The notes under the pieces are model-generated. The model saw only the letters and a program-made list of their open reading frames with translations, did no database searches and was not told where the DNA came from. A program made the position numbers and the translations under genes. A stretch of 64,000 nucleotides of DNA, taken from the NCBI RefSeq assembly GCF_002838065.1, contig NZ_PIZU01000021.1, positions 625 through 64,624 on the forward strand, written 5' to 3'. This document shows positions 27,313 to 38,572 of the stretch, piece by piece. Within the stretch, counting starts at the first letter, position 1, and every line of letters starts with the position of its first letter. This stretch comes from Mycobacterium hubeiense (GTDB lineage Bacteria > Actinomycetota > Actinomycetes > Mycobacteriales > Mycobacteriaceae).

Positions 27313-29026
27313 TCACCTGGCAAGCCTTTTCGGTAGCGCTGTCGGCATGCTGCCCAGCGCACCGGCACGGTCGTTCGAACTGTTCACCGAGATCACCAAT
27401 CTGGACGAATCCGCTTGCGACGCATGGGTAGGACGCATCCGCTGCGGTGACACCGATCGGGTGACGTTGTTCCGCGCCTGGTACTCGCGGTCGAACCTCG
27501 GCCAGCTCGCGGGCGCTGCCGAGATCTCGATGAATAGCCTGGGCGCCAGGGTGCCGATCGGCGGGATGTTCGGCGACATCACCTATCCGATCAACTCACC
27601 GCTGGCTATCACGATGGGTTTCGCTGTCCACGAGGCGTCCGTCGGCAACTTCGCCGACGCGATGGAGGCGCTCGAGGATGTGCCCGCCGGCGGCGCCGAG
27701 CACCTGATCTCGTGGGTCAAGGCAGTGATCTACGGTGCGGCCGAACGGTGGACCGACGTCATCGACGAGGTCCGCGGTGCGGGTGGCTGGCCGGACAAGT
27801 TCCTCGCCGCCGCGGCGGGAGTCGCGCATGGCGTCGCGGCCGCCAACCTCGGGCTGTTCACTGAGGCCGAACGCCGTCTGACCGAATCGAATTCGTCGCC
27901 CGCAGGGGAGGCGTGCGCGCCGGCCATCGCGTGGTATCTCGCGATGACGCGCCGCAGCCAGGGCAACGAAGAAGCCGCGGTGGCGCTGCTGGAATGGCTG
28001 CAGGCCACCCATCCGGAGCCCAAAGTCGCTGCCGCGCTGAAGGATCCGAACTACCGACTGGTGACGACGACGCCGGAGAAGATCGCCTCACGCACCGATC
28101 CGTGGGATCCGGCCAGCGTGGTGGCAGACACCTCCGGACGGGAGAAACTGCTGGCCGACGCCCAGGCGGAACTCGACCGCCAGATCGGACTCACCCGAGT
28201 CAAGGAGCAGATCGAGGCCTACCGCGCCGCGACACAGATGGCCAAACTACGCGCGGCGCGAGGCATGAAGGTGGCGCAGGCGTCCAAGCACATGATCTTC
28301 GCTGGGCCGCCGGGTACGGGTAAGACCACGATTGCCCGGGTGGTGGCCAATATCCTTGCAGGGCTGGGCGTGATCGCCGAACCGAAACTCGTCGAAACTT
28401 CCCGTAAGGATTTCGTCGCCGAGTACGAAGGCCAGTCCGCGGTCAAAACCGCGCGCACCATAGACCGGGCGGTCGGCGGGGTGTTGTTCATCGACGAGGC
28501 CTACACGCTGGTGCAGGAGCGCGACGGGCGGGCCGACCCGTTCGGCACCGAGGCGCTGGACACCTTGCTGGCCCGCATGGAAAACGACCGCGACCGGCTG
28601 GTGGTGATCATCGCCGGGTACAGCGCCGACATCGACCGGCTGTTGGAGTCCAACGACGGCTTGCGCTCACGGTTTGCCACCCGCATCGAATTCGACTCCT
28701 ACACCCCCGACGAGATTGTCGAGATCGCCAAAGTGATTGCTGCCGCGAATGATTCGAAGCTCGATGAGGAGGCCGCCAAGCGGGTGCTGGAGGCCGCGAC
28801 GTTGTTGAGTCAAAAGACGTTGAACGGGAAGCCGGCGTTGGATATCGCCGGCAACGGTCGGTATGCCCGCCAACTCGTGGAGGCCGGCGAACAGAGCCGA
28901 GACATGCGGCTGGCCCGCTCGGTCGACTTCGACAGCCTGGGCGTGGACCAGCTCAGCGAAATCAGTGGCGAGGATATGGCCGCGGCGATCTCGGCGGTGC
29001 ACGGCCGCCTGAACATCAGCGAGTAG
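27305..29026 (+). CDS. eccA1: ESX-1 AAA+ ATPase EccA1
   Basis: 573 aa from the ATG at 27305, the same length as M. tuberculosis EccA1; the GTG at 27299 adds two residues. The N-terminal TPR-like helical domain is about 1-280. The CbxX/CfqX-type AAA+ domain follows, with Walker A GPPGTGKTT (near 334-341), Walker B VLFIDEAY, and the FGTEALDTLLARMENDRDRLVVIIAGY sensor region. It is a cytosolic ATPase that works with EspG1 and substrates during ESX-1 secretion. Confidence 0.97.
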   Translation: MSDHLASLFGSAVGMLPSAPARSFELFTEITNLDESACDAWVGRIRCGDTDRVTLFRAWYSRSNLGQLAGAAEISMNSLGARVPIGGMFGDITYPINSPLAITMGFAVHEASVGNFADAMEALEDVPAGGAEHLISWVKAVIYGAAERWTDVIDEVRGAGGWPDKFLAAAAGVAHGVAAANLGLFTEAERRLTESNSSPAGEACAPAIAWYLAMTRRSQGNEEAAVALLEWLQATHPEPKVAAALKDPNYRLVTTTPEKIASRTDPWDPASVVADTSGREKLLADAQAELDRQIGLTRVKEQIEAYRAATQMAKLRAARGMKVAQASKHMIFAGPPGTGKTTIARVVANILAGLGVIAEPKLVETSRKDFVAEYEGQSAVKTARTIDRAVGGVLFIDEAYTLVQERDGRADPFGTEALDTLLARMENDRDRLVVIIAGYSADIDRLLESNDGLRSRFATRIEFDSYTPDEIVEIAKVIAAANDSKLDEEAAKRVLEAATLLSQKTLNGKPALDIAGNGRYARQLVEAGEQSRDMRLARSVDFDSLGVDQLSEISGEDMAAAISAVHGRLNISE

Positions 29027-29039
29027 GCGCGAATAGGCG

Positions 29040-30485
29040 ATGGCAAGTTTCCGGCTCACCACCAAGGTTCAGGTCAGCGGTTGGCGGTTTCTGCTGCGCC
29101 GCGTCGAACACGCGATCGTGCGTCGGGACACCCGGATGTTCGACGACCCATTGCAGTTCTACAGCCGGGCGGTGTCGGCGGGCATCGTCATCGCAGTGCT
29201 GATCTGTTTGGGCGCCGCACTGCTGGCCTATTTCAAGCCGCTCGGAAAGCGCGGCGGCGACACGCTTCTGGTCGATCGCTCCACCAACCAGCTCTTCGTG
29301 GTGATGCCGGGCAGCGGAGAACTGCGCCCAGTGTACAACCTGACCTCGGCCCGGCTGGTGCTGGGCAATCCGAGCACCCCGGTCGAGGTCAAGTCCGAGG
29401 AGCTGAATCGGATGCCGAAGGGCCAGCCGATCGGGATTCCGGGCGCGCCTTACGCCACTCCGGTTGCGGGCGTGGCGGAATCGATGTGGACGCTGTGCGA
29501 CACGGTGCCCAAGCCCGACAGCGCGGTGCCCACCGTGGAGACGTCGGTGATCGTGCGCCGGCTGGCGATGGACTCGTCGGTCGGCCCGCTGACGCCGGAC
29601 GAGGGCATGCTGGTGTCCTACAAGGGCGACAACTGGCTGATCACCGAATCCGGTAGGCACGCCATCGATCTCGCCGATCGCGCGGTGACCTCGGCGGTCG
29701 GCATACCTGTCACCGCGAAAGCCACGCCGATCTCGGAGGGGCTATTCAACGCGCTGCCCAACGCGGGGCCGTGGGCGCTGCCCCCGGTGCCGGCCACGGG
29801 CGCGCCGAATACCGTTGGGCTACCGCCGAACCTGGTGATCGGCTCGGTGTTCAAGACCGTCACCGACTCCGACGAGCAGCACTATGTGGTGCTGCCCGAC
29901 GGCGTCGCGAAGGTCAACAACACCACGGCGGCCGCGCTGCGGGCGACCAACTCCTACGGGCTGATCGAGCCGCCGTCGGTCGAGGCCAGCGTGGTGGCGC
30001 GGATCCCCGAGCAGGTGTTCGTCTCGCCGCTACCGGACGAGCCGTTGGAGATCCTGCTGCGCGAGGATGCGCCGACGCTGTGCTGGTCGTGGGAGCGGGT
30101 GCCGGGTGATCAGGCGCCCAAGACCACGGTGATCGCCGGGCGGCGACTACCGATCCCATCGTCGGCACAGAACACAGGCATCGACCAGATCGGCGGTGAC
30201 TCAACCGTTTTCATTGACGGAGGCCAGTTCATCCGGCTGCAATCCCCGGACCCCCGCTTCGGTGAAAGCCTCTACTACATCGACCCGCAGGGCGTGCGCT
30301 ACGGACTGCCGGACGAGGAAACCGCCAAGAACCTCGGGCTGTCCGCGCCCAAGACGGCGCCCTGGCAGGTGGTGAGCAAGCTGGTGGACGGGCCGGTGTT
30401 GACCAAGCAGGCCGCCCTGCTCGAACACGACACGCTGCCCGCCGACCCCAACCCACGCAAAGTCGACGATGGGCAAGGCCAATGA
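29040..30485 (+). CDS. eccB1: ESX-1 secretion system protein EccB1
   Basis: 481 aa (M. tuberculosis 480). A short cytosolic N-terminus ([24 protein letters not shown]) is followed by one transmembrane helix (about 45-65) and a large periplasmic domain with R1-R4-type repeats and two cysteines (Cys150- and Cys345-region, disulfide in known structures). It forms the periplasmic part of the core ESX complex. Its stop overlaps eccCa1 by 4 nt. Confidence 0.97.
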   Translation: MASFRLTTKVQVSGWRFLLRRVEHAIVRRDTRMFDDPLQFYSRAVSAGIVIAVLICLGAALLAYFKPLGKRGGDTLLVDRSTNQLFVVMPGSGELRPVYNLTSARLVLGNPSTPVEVKSEELNRMPKGQPIGIPGAPYATPVAGVAESMWTLCDTVPKPDSAVPTVETSVIVRRLAMDSSVGPLTPDEGMLVSYKGDNWLITESGRHAIDLADRAVTSAVGIPVTAKATPISEGLFNALPNAGPWALPPVPATGAPNTVGLPPNLVIGSVFKTVTDSDEQHYVVLPDGVAKVNNTTAAALRATNSYGLIEPPSVEASVVARIPEQVFVSPLPDEPLEILLREDAPTLCWSWERVPGDQAPKTTVIAGRRLPIPSSAQNTGIDQIGGDSTVFIDGGQFIRLQSPDPRFGESLYYIDPQGVRYGLPDEETAKNLGLSAPKTAPWQVVSKLVDGPVLTKQAALLEHDTLPADPNPRKVDDGQGQ

Positions 30486-32713
30486 CCACAAAGAAGTTCA
30501 CCCCGACCATCAAGCGTGGCCCGCGGCTGACGCCGGGTGAGATCACCGTCGCGCCACCCGACGACCTCGGCGTCGAGATCCCGCCGTCGGGCATCCAGAA
30601 GGCGCTGCCGTGGGTGATGGGCGGCGGCATGCTCGGCATGATCGCGATCATGATCTTCACCGGCATCCGGCAGCTGTCGCCATACATGCTGATGATGCCG
30701 CTGATGATGATCATGGCCACCGTCGGGTTCATGGCGGGCGGCGGGCCGGGCGGCAAGCGGGTGCCCGAAATCAACGCCGACCGTAAGGAATACCTGCGGT
30801 ATCTGGCCGGGCTGCGCACGCGCGTCACCTCGTCGGCGGCCGCCCAGGTGACGTTCTTCTCCTACCACGCACCGCATCCCGACGACCTGCTGTCGATCAT
30901 CGGTACCCACCGCCAGTGGTCGCGACAGACCAATTCCGACTTCTACGCCGCCACCCGCATCGGCATCGGCTCCGAACCGGCCGTGGATCGGTTGTTGAAG
31001 CCGTCGGTGACCGGCGACCTGGCCGGACCGCAAGGCGCGCCGCAGCCGCACCTCGAGCCGGTCAGCCACATGTGGGTGACCAAATTCCTGCGCACGCATG
31101 GGCTGGTCCACGACTGCCCGAAGCTGGTGCAGCTGAGGACTTTTCCGACCATTGCCGTCGGCGGCGACCCCGCCGGCGCGGCCGGGTTGCTGACCGCGAT
31201 GATCTGCCACCTGGCGGTGTTCCATCCGCCGGACCTCCTGCAGATCCGCGTGCTCACCGACAACCCGGAGGACCCGAACTGGTCCTGGCTCAAGTGGTTG
31301 CCGCATGTGCAGCACCAAACCGACACCGACGCCGCGGGTCCCACCCGGATGGTCTACACGCGCCCGGACGGGCTGAGCGATCTCACCGCGCGTGGGCCGC
31401 ACACCGCCGACGCCGCGCCCAGCGGCCCCTACGTCGTGGTGGTCGACTTGACCGGCGGCAGAGCAGGTTTCCCCGTCGACGGCCGTGCCGGCGTCACGGT
31501 GATCACGTTGGGCAACCACCGCGGATCGGCCTACCGGATCCGGGTCGACGCGGACGGCACCGCCGATGACCGGCTGCCCAACCAGACGTTCCGGTTGGTC
31601 ACCTCGGTTTCCGACAAGATGACGCCCGAGCAGGCCACCCGGGTGGCGCGCAAACTGGCGGGCTGGTCGATCACCGGAACGATCATCGACAAGAACGTCC
31701 GGGTGCAGAAGAAGGTCGCCACCGAATGGCACCAACTCGTCGGCGCGCAGTCGGTCGAGGAAGTCACGCCGGCGCGCTGGCGGATGTTCACCGACACCGA
31801 CCGCGACCGGCTGCGGATTCCGTTCGGCCATGAGCTCAAGACCGGCGAGATCATGTACCTCGACATCAAGGAGGGCGCCGAGTTCGGTGCCGGCCCGCAC
31901 GGCATGCTCATCGGCACCACCGGTTCGGGTAAGTCCGAGTTCTTGCGGACGCTGATCCTGTCGCTGGCCGCCACGCACCATCCTGATCAGGTGAACCTGC
32001 TGCTGACCGACTTCAAGGGCGGGTCGACGTTCCTGGGCATGGAGAAGCTGCCGCACACCGCCGCGGTGGTGACGAACATGGAAGAGGAAGCCGAGCTGGT
32101 CTCCCGTATGGGCGAGGTGCTCACCGGTGAACTGGACCGGCGCCAATCCATCCTGCGCCAGGCGGGTATACAGGTGGGTGCGGCGGGCGCGCTGTCCGGT
32201 GTGGCCGAATACGAGAAGCACCGCGAGCGCGGCGCTGACCTTCCGCCGCTGCCAACGCTTTTCGTCGTCGTCGACGAGTTCGCCGAACTGCTGCAGAATC
32301 ACCCCGACTTCATCGGCTTGTTCGACCGGATCTGCCGCGTGGGCCGGTCGCTGCGCGTGCACCTACTGCTGGCGACGCAGTCGCTGAACACCGGCGGGGT
32401 GCGCATCGACAAACTCGAACCCAACCTCACCTACCGCATCGCGCTGCGGACGACGAGTTCGGCGGAGTCCAAGGCGGTGATCGGAACGCCTGAGGCGCAA
32501 TACATCACGAACAAGGAGAGCGGCGTCGGCTTCCTCCGCGTCGGAATGGAGGACCCGGTCAAGTTCCACAGCGTCTACACCGGCGTCCCCTACGAACCGT
32601 CCAAGCAGGATCGCGACGACGGTGAGGCCAAGCCACGGTCGCACGCGCAGAGCAGGCTACGTATCCATAAGTTCACAGCGACACCGATATTCGACACGGC
32701 GGTGACGTCATGA
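30482..32713 (+). CDS. eccCa1: ESX-1 FtsK/SpoIIIE-type ATPase subunit EccCa1
   Basis: 743 aa. Two transmembrane helices (about 40-60 and 63-83) and a DUF domain precede the first ATPase domain, with Walker [14 protein letters not shown] at about 478-490 and Walker [12 protein letters not shown]. The motor is split, as in ESX-1 generally: this half carries the membrane anchor and ATPase 1. It is translationally coupled (4-nt overlap) to both eccB1 and eccCb1. Confidence 0.97.
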   Translation: MTTKKFTPTIKRGPRLTPGEITVAPPDDLGVEIPPSGIQKALPWVMGGGMLGMIAIMIFTGIRQLSPYMLMMPLMMIMATVGFMAGGGPGGKRVPEINADRKEYLRYLAGLRTRVTSSAAAQVTFFSYHAPHPDDLLSIIGTHRQWSRQTNSDFYAATRIGIGSEPAVDRLLKPSVTGDLAGPQGAPQPHLEPVSHMWVTKFLRTHGLVHDCPKLVQLRTFPTIAVGGDPAGAAGLLTAMICHLAVFHPPDLLQIRVLTDNPEDPNWSWLKWLPHVQHQTDTDAAGPTRMVYTRPDGLSDLTARGPHTADAAPSGPYVVVVDLTGGRAGFPVDGRAGVTVITLGNHRGSAYRIRVDADGTADDRLPNQTFRLVTSVSDKMTPEQATRVARKLAGWSITGTIIDKNVRVQKKVATEWHQLVGAQSVEEVTPARWRMFTDTDRDRLRIPFGHELKTGEIMYLDIKEGAEFGAGPHGMLIGTTGSGKSEFLRTLILSLAATHHPDQVNLLLTDFKGGSTFLGMEKLPHTAAVVTNMEEEAELVSRMGEVLTGELDRRQSILRQAGIQVGAAGALSGVAEYEKHRERGADLPPLPTLFVVVDEFAELLQNHPDFIGLFDRICRVGRSLRVHLLLATQSLNTGGVRIDKLEPNLTYRIALRTTSSAESKAVIGTPEAQYITNKESGVGFLRVGMEDPVKFHSVYTGVPYEPSKQDRDDGEAKPRSHAQSRLRIHKFTATPIFDTAVTS

Positions 32714-34494
32714 CAAGCACTGATTCCGGCCAGCGCGTACTGCGCGAGGTCGTCCTCGATCAGTTGACGACAGGTGAAATCCGGGCGTACCGGATGTGGT
32801 TGCCGCCCTTGGCGGATCCCACGCCGGTCAACGAGCTCATCGAACGCGACCACCAGCGCGCGCCGCTGCGTTTCGGGCTGGGCATCATGGACGAACCGCG
32901 GCGGCACCGCCAAGAGGTCTGGGGCGTCGACGTTTCCGCCGCGGGGGGCAACATCGCGATCGGCGGGGCACCGCAGACGGGGAAGTCGACATTCCTGCAG
33001 ACGCTCGTGCTGTCGGCCGCCGCGACGCACACGCCGCGGCAGGTCCAGTTCTACTGTGTGGATCTCGGCGGCGGCGGCCTGATGTATCTCGAAGACCTGC
33101 CACACGTCGGCGGTGTCGCCACTCGCGCCGAGCCGGATCGGGTCAACCGCGTCGTCGCCGAGGTGAAAGCCGTTCTGCGGCAACGTGAGCAGACCTTCAA
33201 GCAGTACCGCGTCGGGTCGATCGCGTCCTACCGGCAGATGCGCGAAGATCCGAACAGCCCCGCGGCGGCCGATCCGTTCGGCGACGTGTTTCTCGTCATC
33301 GACGGCTGGCCGGCGTTCGTGGCGGAGTTCCCGGATCTGGAACCGGTGGTGCAGGATCTCGCCGGGCAGGGTCTGGCCTTCGGCGTGCACACCATCATCT
33401 CGACACCGCGCTGGACGGAACTGAAGTCACGGGTCCGTGACTATCTGGGTACCAAGATCGAGTTCCGGCTAGGTGACGTGAACGAAACCCAGATCGACCG
33501 CATGACCCGCGAGATCCCCGCGAACCGTCCCGGCCGGGCGATCTCGATGGAGAAGCACCACCTGATGATGGGGGTTCCCCGCCTCGACGGTGTGCACAGC
33601 GCCGAGAATCTCGTGCCGGCGATTACCGCTGCGGTGCAACACATTGCGGCGCAGCACACCGACGAAGCCCCGCGGGTGCGCGTGCTGCCCGACCGCATCT
33701 ACTTGCAGCAGCTCGACCCGCAGCCGCCCGGGCCGGACGCCGACTACCGCACCCGGTGGACCGTGCCGCTCGGTATCCGCGAGTCCGATCTCACCGTCGC
33801 GTACAACCACATGTACACGACGCCGCACCAAATCATCTTCGGGGCGCCGAAATCCGGTAAGACCCGTATCGCCCATGCCATCGCCGAGGCGATCTGTGCG
33901 CGCAACAGCCCGTCACAGGTGCGGTTCATGCTCGCCGACTACCGGTCGGGCCTGCTCGATGCGGTGCCGCAGAGCCACCTGCTCGACGCCGGCGCCATCA
34001 ACCGCAACAACAAATCGTTCGAGGAGGCGGTCAAGGCGCTGGCGTTCAATCTGCAGAAGCGGCTGCCGCCGCCCGACCTGACCACCGCACAGCTGCGGTC
34101 CAGGTCGTGGTGGACCGGCCCCGACATCGTGCTGCTGGTCGACGACTGGCACATGGTGGTCGCCGCCGCCGGGATGGTGCCGCCGACGGCGCCGCTGGCG
34201 CCGCTGCTGCCCGCGGCAGCCGATATCGGCCTGCACATCATCGTCACGTGCCAGATGAGCCAGGCACACAAGGCCACCATGGACAAGTTCGTCGGGGCCG
34301 CTTTCGGCGCCGGATCACCCACGATGTTTCTGTCCGGTGAAAAGAACGACTTCCCGTCCCGGGAGATCATCGTCAAGAAGAGACCCCCTGGCCAGGCATT
34401 TCTCGTCTCGCCGGACGGAAAAGAGGTCATTCAGGCGGCCTATGTCGATCCGCCGGAAGAAGAAGTGTTAGCACCACCGCTCCAGAGCGGTTAA
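32710..34494 (+). CDS. eccCb1: ESX-1 FtsK/SpoIIIE-type ATPase subunit EccCb1
   Basis: 594 aa carrying ATPase domains 2 and 3: Walker [13 protein letters not shown] (about 87-98) and [13 protein letters not shown] (about 378-390), with DDWHMVV near the C-terminus. The last domain recognises the C-terminal signal of EsxB in M. tuberculosis. It associates with EccCa1 to make a complete motor. A 146-base gap follows before PE35. Confidence 0.97.
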   Translation: MTSTDSGQRVLREVVLDQLTTGEIRAYRMWLPPLADPTPVNELIERDHQRAPLRFGLGIMDEPRRHRQEVWGVDVSAAGGNIAIGGAPQTGKSTFLQTLVLSAAATHTPRQVQFYCVDLGGGGLMYLEDLPHVGGVATRAEPDRVNRVVAEVKAVLRQREQTFKQYRVGSIASYRQMREDPNSPAAADPFGDVFLVIDGWPAFVAEFPDLEPVVQDLAGQGLAFGVHTIISTPRWTELKSRVRDYLGTKIEFRLGDVNETQIDRMTREIPANRPGRAISMEKHHLMMGVPRLDGVHSAENLVPAITAAVQHIAAQHTDEAPRVRVLPDRIYLQQLDPQPPGPDADYRTRWTVPLGIRESDLTVAYNHMYTTPHQIIFGAPKSGKTRIAHAIAEAICARNSPSQVRFMLADYRSGLLDAVPQSHLLDAGAINRNNKSFEEAVKALAFNLQKRLPPPDLTTAQLRSRSWWTGPDIVLLVDDWHMVVAAAGMVPPTAPLAPLLPAAADIGLHIIVTCQMSQAHKATMDKFVGAAFGAGSPTMFLSGEKNDFPSREIIVKKRPPGQAFLVSPDGKEVIQAAYVDPPEEEVLAPPLQSG

Positions 34495-34640
34495 GATCTT
34501 ACGGAGCACTACAGCAACGTTGGCAATAACGCGCCAGCAAACAGATCGGGGGACTGTGCCAATGACGACCAAGCAACGGCCGTCTCGTCTTGTGCAGTCC
34601 AATATCCAGTGTGTTCGGAATAAGTGAGGAGTTCGCGCAA

Positions 34641-34937
34641 ATGCAACCTATGACCCACAACCCCGGTGCTGCGGGAATTGGCGCCCAGGTCGTCGCAAAC
34701 GGTGCCCGTGGTTTGGCCGGTGGTACCGCCGCTACTTCGGCCGTTACCGCCCTGGCTCCGGCCGGCGCCGACGAGGTTTCCGCGGCTGCCGCGGCGTCCT
34801 TTGCCTCGGACGGCGTCGAGACTCTGGCGACCAACGCCTTCGCGCAGGAAGAGCTCGCGCGAGCAGGTGCGGCGTTCGTCGAGGTCGCGGGCATTTACGA
34901 GGCGGTTGACGGCGCCAACGCCGCCGCCCTGTCGTAA
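34641..34937 (+). CDS. PE35: PE family protein PE35
   Basis: 98 aa from the ATG at 34641, with GAGGAG about 10 nt upstream; a further ATG at 34650 is possible. It is a short PE-domain helical hairpin with no PGRS tail, with LAPAGADEVSAAAAASFASDG as in PE35. The C-terminal IYEAVD supplies the YxxxD type VII secretion signal. It pairs with PPE68 encoded 41 nt downstream and is handled by EspG1. Confidence 0.92.
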   Translation: MQPMTHNPGAAGIGAQVVANGARGLAGGTAATSAVTALAPAGADEVSAAAAASFASDGVETLATNAFAQEELARAGAAFVEVAGIYEAVDGANAAALS

Positions 34938-34978
34938 CGCACTAGGTCTAACTGGTCTATTCGGGAGCAAACACAGCG

Positions 34979-36319
34979 ATGCAATTCCCGCCACTTTTGG
35001 CGTTCTGGGACGCAATGCCCCCAGAGGTCAATACCGCACGGCTGATGGCTGGAGCCGGCCCCGCGCCGATGCTCCAGGCCGCTGCGGGGTGGGAAGCATT
35101 TGCCATCCTTCTGGAAACCCAGGCCGACGAATTGGCCGCAAGCCTGGCCAATTTGAGTGCGTTGTGGACCGGAACAGCGGGCGAACGAGCGGTTGCGGCA
35201 ACGATGCCAATGGTCGCTTGGCTACGGGTTGCCTCGGCGCAGGCGCAGCAACGCGCAGCGGCGGCAACGGCTCAGGCCGAGGCGTACAGCACCGCGCTGG
35301 CCACGACGCCGCCGCTGGCGGAGATCGAGCTGAACCACATCACCCACGCGGTACTGGAGGCCACTAACTTCCTCGGCATCAACACGATTCCGATCGGGTT
35401 GAACGAGGCGGATTACGTCCGCATGTGGCTTCAGGCAGCGGGCGTAATGCACACCTACCAGTTCGCGACAGCGGCGATCTGCGCCGTCTTGGAGCCGATC
35501 ATGAAGCCGAAGCCGGTCGTGATCCCGGGCGCCGAGGGCGCGGCGATGGCGTCCATGGGGCAGATCGCGGCGATGGCGCCGGGCTCGGCGTTCCGCGAGG
35601 CGGCGTTCGCGCACGTCAGCTCGCAGGCCGCAGTCGAGTCCGCGGCGTTGCAGGGCGGACGTGCCGCCGCGCTGGGCAACCACGCGGCGACGCGCGCCGA
35701 AGGTGCGGTGCAGAAGGCCGAAAACGTGGCCCAGCAGGCGGGCCGACAGCAGGACAAGGCCCAGCCGGCGGAGCAGGGCATGCAACAGGGCATGCAGATG
35801 GGTATGCAGGTGGCCAGCCAGGTCGGCTCCATGGTCGGTCAGCTGCCGCAGCAGGCCACCCAGATGGTGCAGGGCCCGATGCAGACCCTGACCCAGCCGC
35901 TGCAGCAGGTGTCGTCGTTGTTCAGCCAGATGGGTGGTGACAACGGCAGCGCCCAGATCGGACTGATCGGGGCCAGCCCGTTCTCCAACCATCCGCTGGC
36001 CGGTGGATCCGGTGCGGCTTCGGGCGCGGGCCTGGTGCGCGCGGCGTCGTTGCCGGGAGCGGGCGGCACGTCGCCACGCACTCCGCTGATGGAGAACCTC
36101 GTCGGCAAGCAGACCGACGTGGCCCCGGTAGCGGTGGCGGCCGGTGCGGCGGCAGGCGCCACCATCGGCGGTGCGGCACCCGTCGGCGCGGGCGGTGCCG
36201 GCATGGGCCCGATGGGAATGATGGGCCAGAACAGCAAGAGCGGCGGTTCCAAAGCCGGGCTGACCGCGCCGCGACCACTCGCCCAGGACCTGGGCGAAGA
36301 CGACGAGGACGACTGGTAG
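34979..36319 (+). CDS. PPE68: PPE family protein PPE68
   Basis: 446 aa. The N-terminal PPE domain (about 1-180) includes the MPPE motif and the WTG (WxG) turn. The C-terminal region is long, with Gln/Met-rich repeats ([13 protein letters not shown]) and [17 protein letters not shown], then [18 protein letters not shown] and an acidic DDEDDW end, all recognisable from M. tuberculosis PPE68. It is about 80 residues longer than the M. tuberculosis protein because of the expanded middle region. It is the partner of PE35 and an ESX-1 substrate. Confidence 0.95.
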   Translation: MQFPPLLAFWDAMPPEVNTARLMAGAGPAPMLQAAAGWEAFAILLETQADELAASLANLSALWTGTAGERAVAATMPMVAWLRVASAQAQQRAAAATAQAEAYSTALATTPPLAEIELNHITHAVLEATNFLGINTIPIGLNEADYVRMWLQAAGVMHTYQFATAAICAVLEPIMKPKPVVIPGAEGAAMASMGQIAAMAPGSAFREAAFAHVSSQAAVESAALQGGRAAALGNHAATRAEGAVQKAENVAQQAGRQQDKAQPAEQGMQQGMQMGMQVASQVGSMVGQLPQQATQMVQGPMQTLTQPLQQVSSLFSQMGGDNGSAQIGLIGASPFSNHPLAGGSGAASGAGLVRAASLPGAGGTSPRTPLMENLVGKQTDVAPVAVAAGAAAGATIGGAAPVGAGGAGMGPMGMMGQNSKSGGSKAGLTAPRPLAQDLGEDDEDDW

Positions 36320-36408
36320 TCGTCCACCTACAGACTTCCCGGCCACCCGGCCGGAAAGACTCGCCATTCCAGTGGTGAGGACACAGGAAGAAAGAAAGAG
36401 TATCCAGC

Positions 36409-36711
36409 ATGGCACAGATGAACACCGATGCCGCTGTCCTCGCCAAGGAGGCAGCGAACTTCGAGCGGATCTCCGGTGAGCTCAAGAGCGTCATCGCGCA
36501 GGTCGAGGCGACCGCCAGCGGTTTGATGCCGCAGTGGCAGGGCCAGGCGGGCCAGGCCGCACAGGCCGCGTTCCTCCGTTTCCAGGAGGCCGCCGATCGC
36601 CAGGTTCAGGAGCTGAACGACATCTCCACCAACATCCACAGCTCCGGCATGCAGTACACCTCCACCGATGAGGATCAGAGCGGCGCTCTGTCCTCGGCGA
36701 TGAACATCTGA
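36409..36711 (+). CDS. esxB: ESX-1 substrate EsxB (CFP-10)
   Basis: 100 aa, exactly the CFP-10 length. It is a WXG100 helical hairpin with the WQGQAG turn (about 40). The C-terminal signal YTSTDED supplies YxxxD, which EccCb1 recognises. It forms a 1:1 heterodimer with EsxA, encoded 29 nt downstream. The 89-base leader contains a small GC hairpin near 36337-36357. Confidence 0.97.
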   Translation: MAQMNTDAAVLAKEAANFERISGELKSVIAQVEATASGLMPQWQGQAGQAAQAAFLRFQEAADRQVQELNDISTNIHSSGMQYTSTDEDQSGALSSAMNI

Positions 36712-36740
36712 CCAACTCACCACACGAACGGAGATAAGAC

Positions 36741-37028
36741 ATGACAGAACAGGTTTGGAATTTCGCGGGCATCGAAGGTGGCGCGGGCGAGGTCAACGGC
36801 GCTGTCGCGACCACCGCCGGCCTGCTGGACGAGGGCAAGGGTTCGCTTGCCGCGCTCGCCTCGGTCTGGGGCGGTAGCGGTTCGGAGGCCTACCAGGCCG
36901 TGCAGATGCGTTGGGACAGCACCTCCGCTGAGCTCAACGCCGCGCTGCAGAACCTCGCTCAGACCATCAGCGAGGCCAGCGCGACCATGGCTCAGACCGA
37001 AGCCGGTGTGACCGGGATGTTCGCCTAG
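36741..37028 (+). CDS. esxA: ESX-1 substrate EsxA (ESAT-6)
   Basis: 95 aa WXG100 protein: [22 protein letters not shown], the [10 protein letters not shown] turn and a terminal VTGMFA identical to ESAT-6. It is secreted as a heterodimer with EsxB and, in pathogens, is tied to phagosomal membrane damage; in fast growers ESX-1 affects DNA transfer. A strong stem-loop follows at 37042-37090. Confidence 0.97.
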   Translation: MTEQVWNFAGIEGGAGEVNGAVATTAGLLDEGKGSLAALASVWGGSGSEAYQAVQMRWDSTSAELNAALQNLAQTISEASATMAQTEAGVTGMFA

Positions 37029-37041
37029 TCACGACGTTGCA

Positions 37042-37090
37042 GCACTAAGGTGGGCGGGTAGGCCCAGCGCCAATCCCGCCCACCTTGTGC
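37042..37090 (+). terminator. Strong stem-loop between esxA and espI (terminator/attenuator)
   Basis: AAGGTGGGCGGG (37047-37058) pairs perfectly with CCCGCCCACCTT (37075-37086). It extends by GCAC (37042-37045) pairing with GTGC (37087-37090) across a single bulged T. That is a 16-bp stem with a 16-nt loop and no U-run. It lies 13 nt after the esxA stop and 33 nt before espI, so it probably stabilises the esxBA message and reduces read-through. Confidence 0.65.
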
Positions 37091-37123
37091 GCTTCGGCGC
37101 GACTTAACAATTGAGAGGTACCA

Positions 37124-38572
37124 ATGTCGGCCGACTATGACCGGCTCTTCTCCGACCCGGGGCAGACGGTCGAAGAGCACACGTTGATCGTGAAGCGCGA
37201 GGATGTATTGGCCGGGACCGCGGCACCCATGCCCGCCGGACCGGAAGGACCGGAAGGCAAGAAGGAGGCGCCGACGTCTCCGACGCCGCCGATGCCCGTG
37301 ACACCGCCCCAGACACAGACCCAGGCCGGGCCGGCGCAGACGCAGGCCGCGCAGGCGCCGCCCCCACGCGCAGCTGAAACCACTGCGCAGATGCCACCGA
37401 CCCGCACCGGCGGGTCGCATCGGCAAGCCAACAGCATGATGCGCACGCCGCAGGCCAACGCGCCCACCGGCGCGGCGTTCGAGCAGCCGCGGTCGGCGCC
37501 CGCCCCGATGCCGCGTCCAGCGCCGGGACCAGCACCTTCACAGCATTTCGCCGAGTCGCAGCCCGAGACGACGGGCACGTGGCGGCCGGGCCAGACCATG
37601 ACCACGCCAGCGGCCCCGACGACGGCCGCAGCGATCGGTGAGCACCGCGCCATCGACGCGCTGTCGCACGTGGGCGTCAAGTCGGCGGTGAAGATGCCGT
37701 CGCAGCGCGGCTGGCGGCACATCCTTTATGTGCTGACGCGCATCAATCTCGGCCTCTCGCCCGACGAGCTCTACGAGATGGATCTGCACGCCCGGATCCG
37801 GCGAAATGCCCGCGACTCGTACCAGATCGGCGTCTTCGGGCTGAAGGGCGGCGTCGGCAAGACTGCTGTCACCGTCGCGTTGGGCTCGGCGTTGGCGGAG
37901 GTGCGAGGCGATCGCATCTTGGCCATCGACGCGGACCCCGACGGCGGCAACCTCGCCGACCGCGCGGGCCGGCAGTCCGCGGCGACGATCGCGGATCTGC
38001 TGTCCGACAAAGAATTGGCCCGCTACAACGACATTCGTGCGTACACGAGCATGAACTCGTCGAATCTGGAAGTGCTGTCCTCCGAGGAGTACAGCGGCGC
38101 TCGCCGTGCCTTCAACGACGAGGACTGGAAAGGCGCGGTCGAGGTCGTCTCGAAGTACTACAACCTCGTACTCGCCGACTGCGGCGCAGGGCTTTTCCAG
38201 CCCGCCGCCCGTGGTGTGCTCTCCACGGTGTCGGGCATGGTGATCGTCGCCAGCGCGTCGATCGACGGGGCGCGCCAAGCCGCGGTGACGATGGACTGGC
38301 TGCGGCAGAACGGTTTTCAGGATCTGCTGGGCCGGTCCTGCGTGGTGATCAACCATGTGGTTCCGGGCAAGCCGAACATCGATGTCGAGGATCTCGTGCA
38401 ACAGTTCGAACGTCACGTCCCGCCGGGCCGAGTGGTTGTCCTGCCATGGGACAAGCACATTGCTGCAGGCACGGAAATCCAACTTGATCTGCTGGGCAAG
38501 ACATTCCAGCGGCGGATCATCGAGTTGGCCGCGGCGCTGTCCGACGACTTCGACAGGCTCGAACGGCGTTGA
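37124..38572 (+). CDS. espI: ESX-1 regulator EspI (MinD-like ATPase)
   Basis: 482 aa, much shorter than the 666-aa M. tuberculosis protein. Residues about 25-190 are Pro/Gln/Thr-rich. The ATPase half begins at VLTRINLGLSPDELYE, with Walker A LKGGVGKTA (about 239-247), IDADPDGGNLADR and LADCGAGLF. EspI is the MinD-like factor that, in M. tuberculosis, down-regulates ESX-1 secretion at low ATP. The position between esxA and eccD1 is canonical, and the last codons overlap eccD1. Confidence 0.93.
   Translation: MSADYDRLFSDPGQTVEEHTLIVKREDVLAGTAAPMPAGPEGPEGKKEAPTSPTPPMPVTPPQTQTQAGPAQTQAAQAPPPRAAETTAQMPPTRTGGSHRQANSMMRTPQANAPTGAAFEQPRSAPAPMPRPAPGPAPSQHFAESQPETTGTWRPGQTMTTPAAPTTAAAIGEHRAIDALSHVGVKSAVKMPSQRGWRHILYVLTRINLGLSPDELYEMDLHARIRRNARDSYQIGVFGLKGGVGKTAVTVALGSALAEVRGDRILAIDADPDGGNLADRAGRQSAATIADLLSDKELARYNDIRAYTSMNSSNLEVLSSEEYSGARRAFNDEDWKGAVEVVSKYYNLVLADCGAGLFQPAARGVLSTVSGMVIVASASIDGARQAAVTMDWLRQNGFQDLLGRSCVVINHVVPGKPNIDVEDLVQQFERHVPPGRVVVLPWDKHIAAGTEIQLDLLGKTFQRRIIELAAALSDDFDRLERR

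Noticed and set aside
30299..32362. Very long minus-strand open frame (687 codons) opposite eccCa1
   Set aside because: It is composed of His/Arg/Gly-rich nonsense without domains, and arises because high-GC third positions suppress stops on the opposite strand. EccCa1 is unambiguous.
36337..36357. CCGGCC/GGCCGG hairpin before esxB as a terminator
   Set aside because: Only six base pairs with no supporting tail, inside a leader that must be transcribed for esxB. It is mentioned in the esxB entry but not called.
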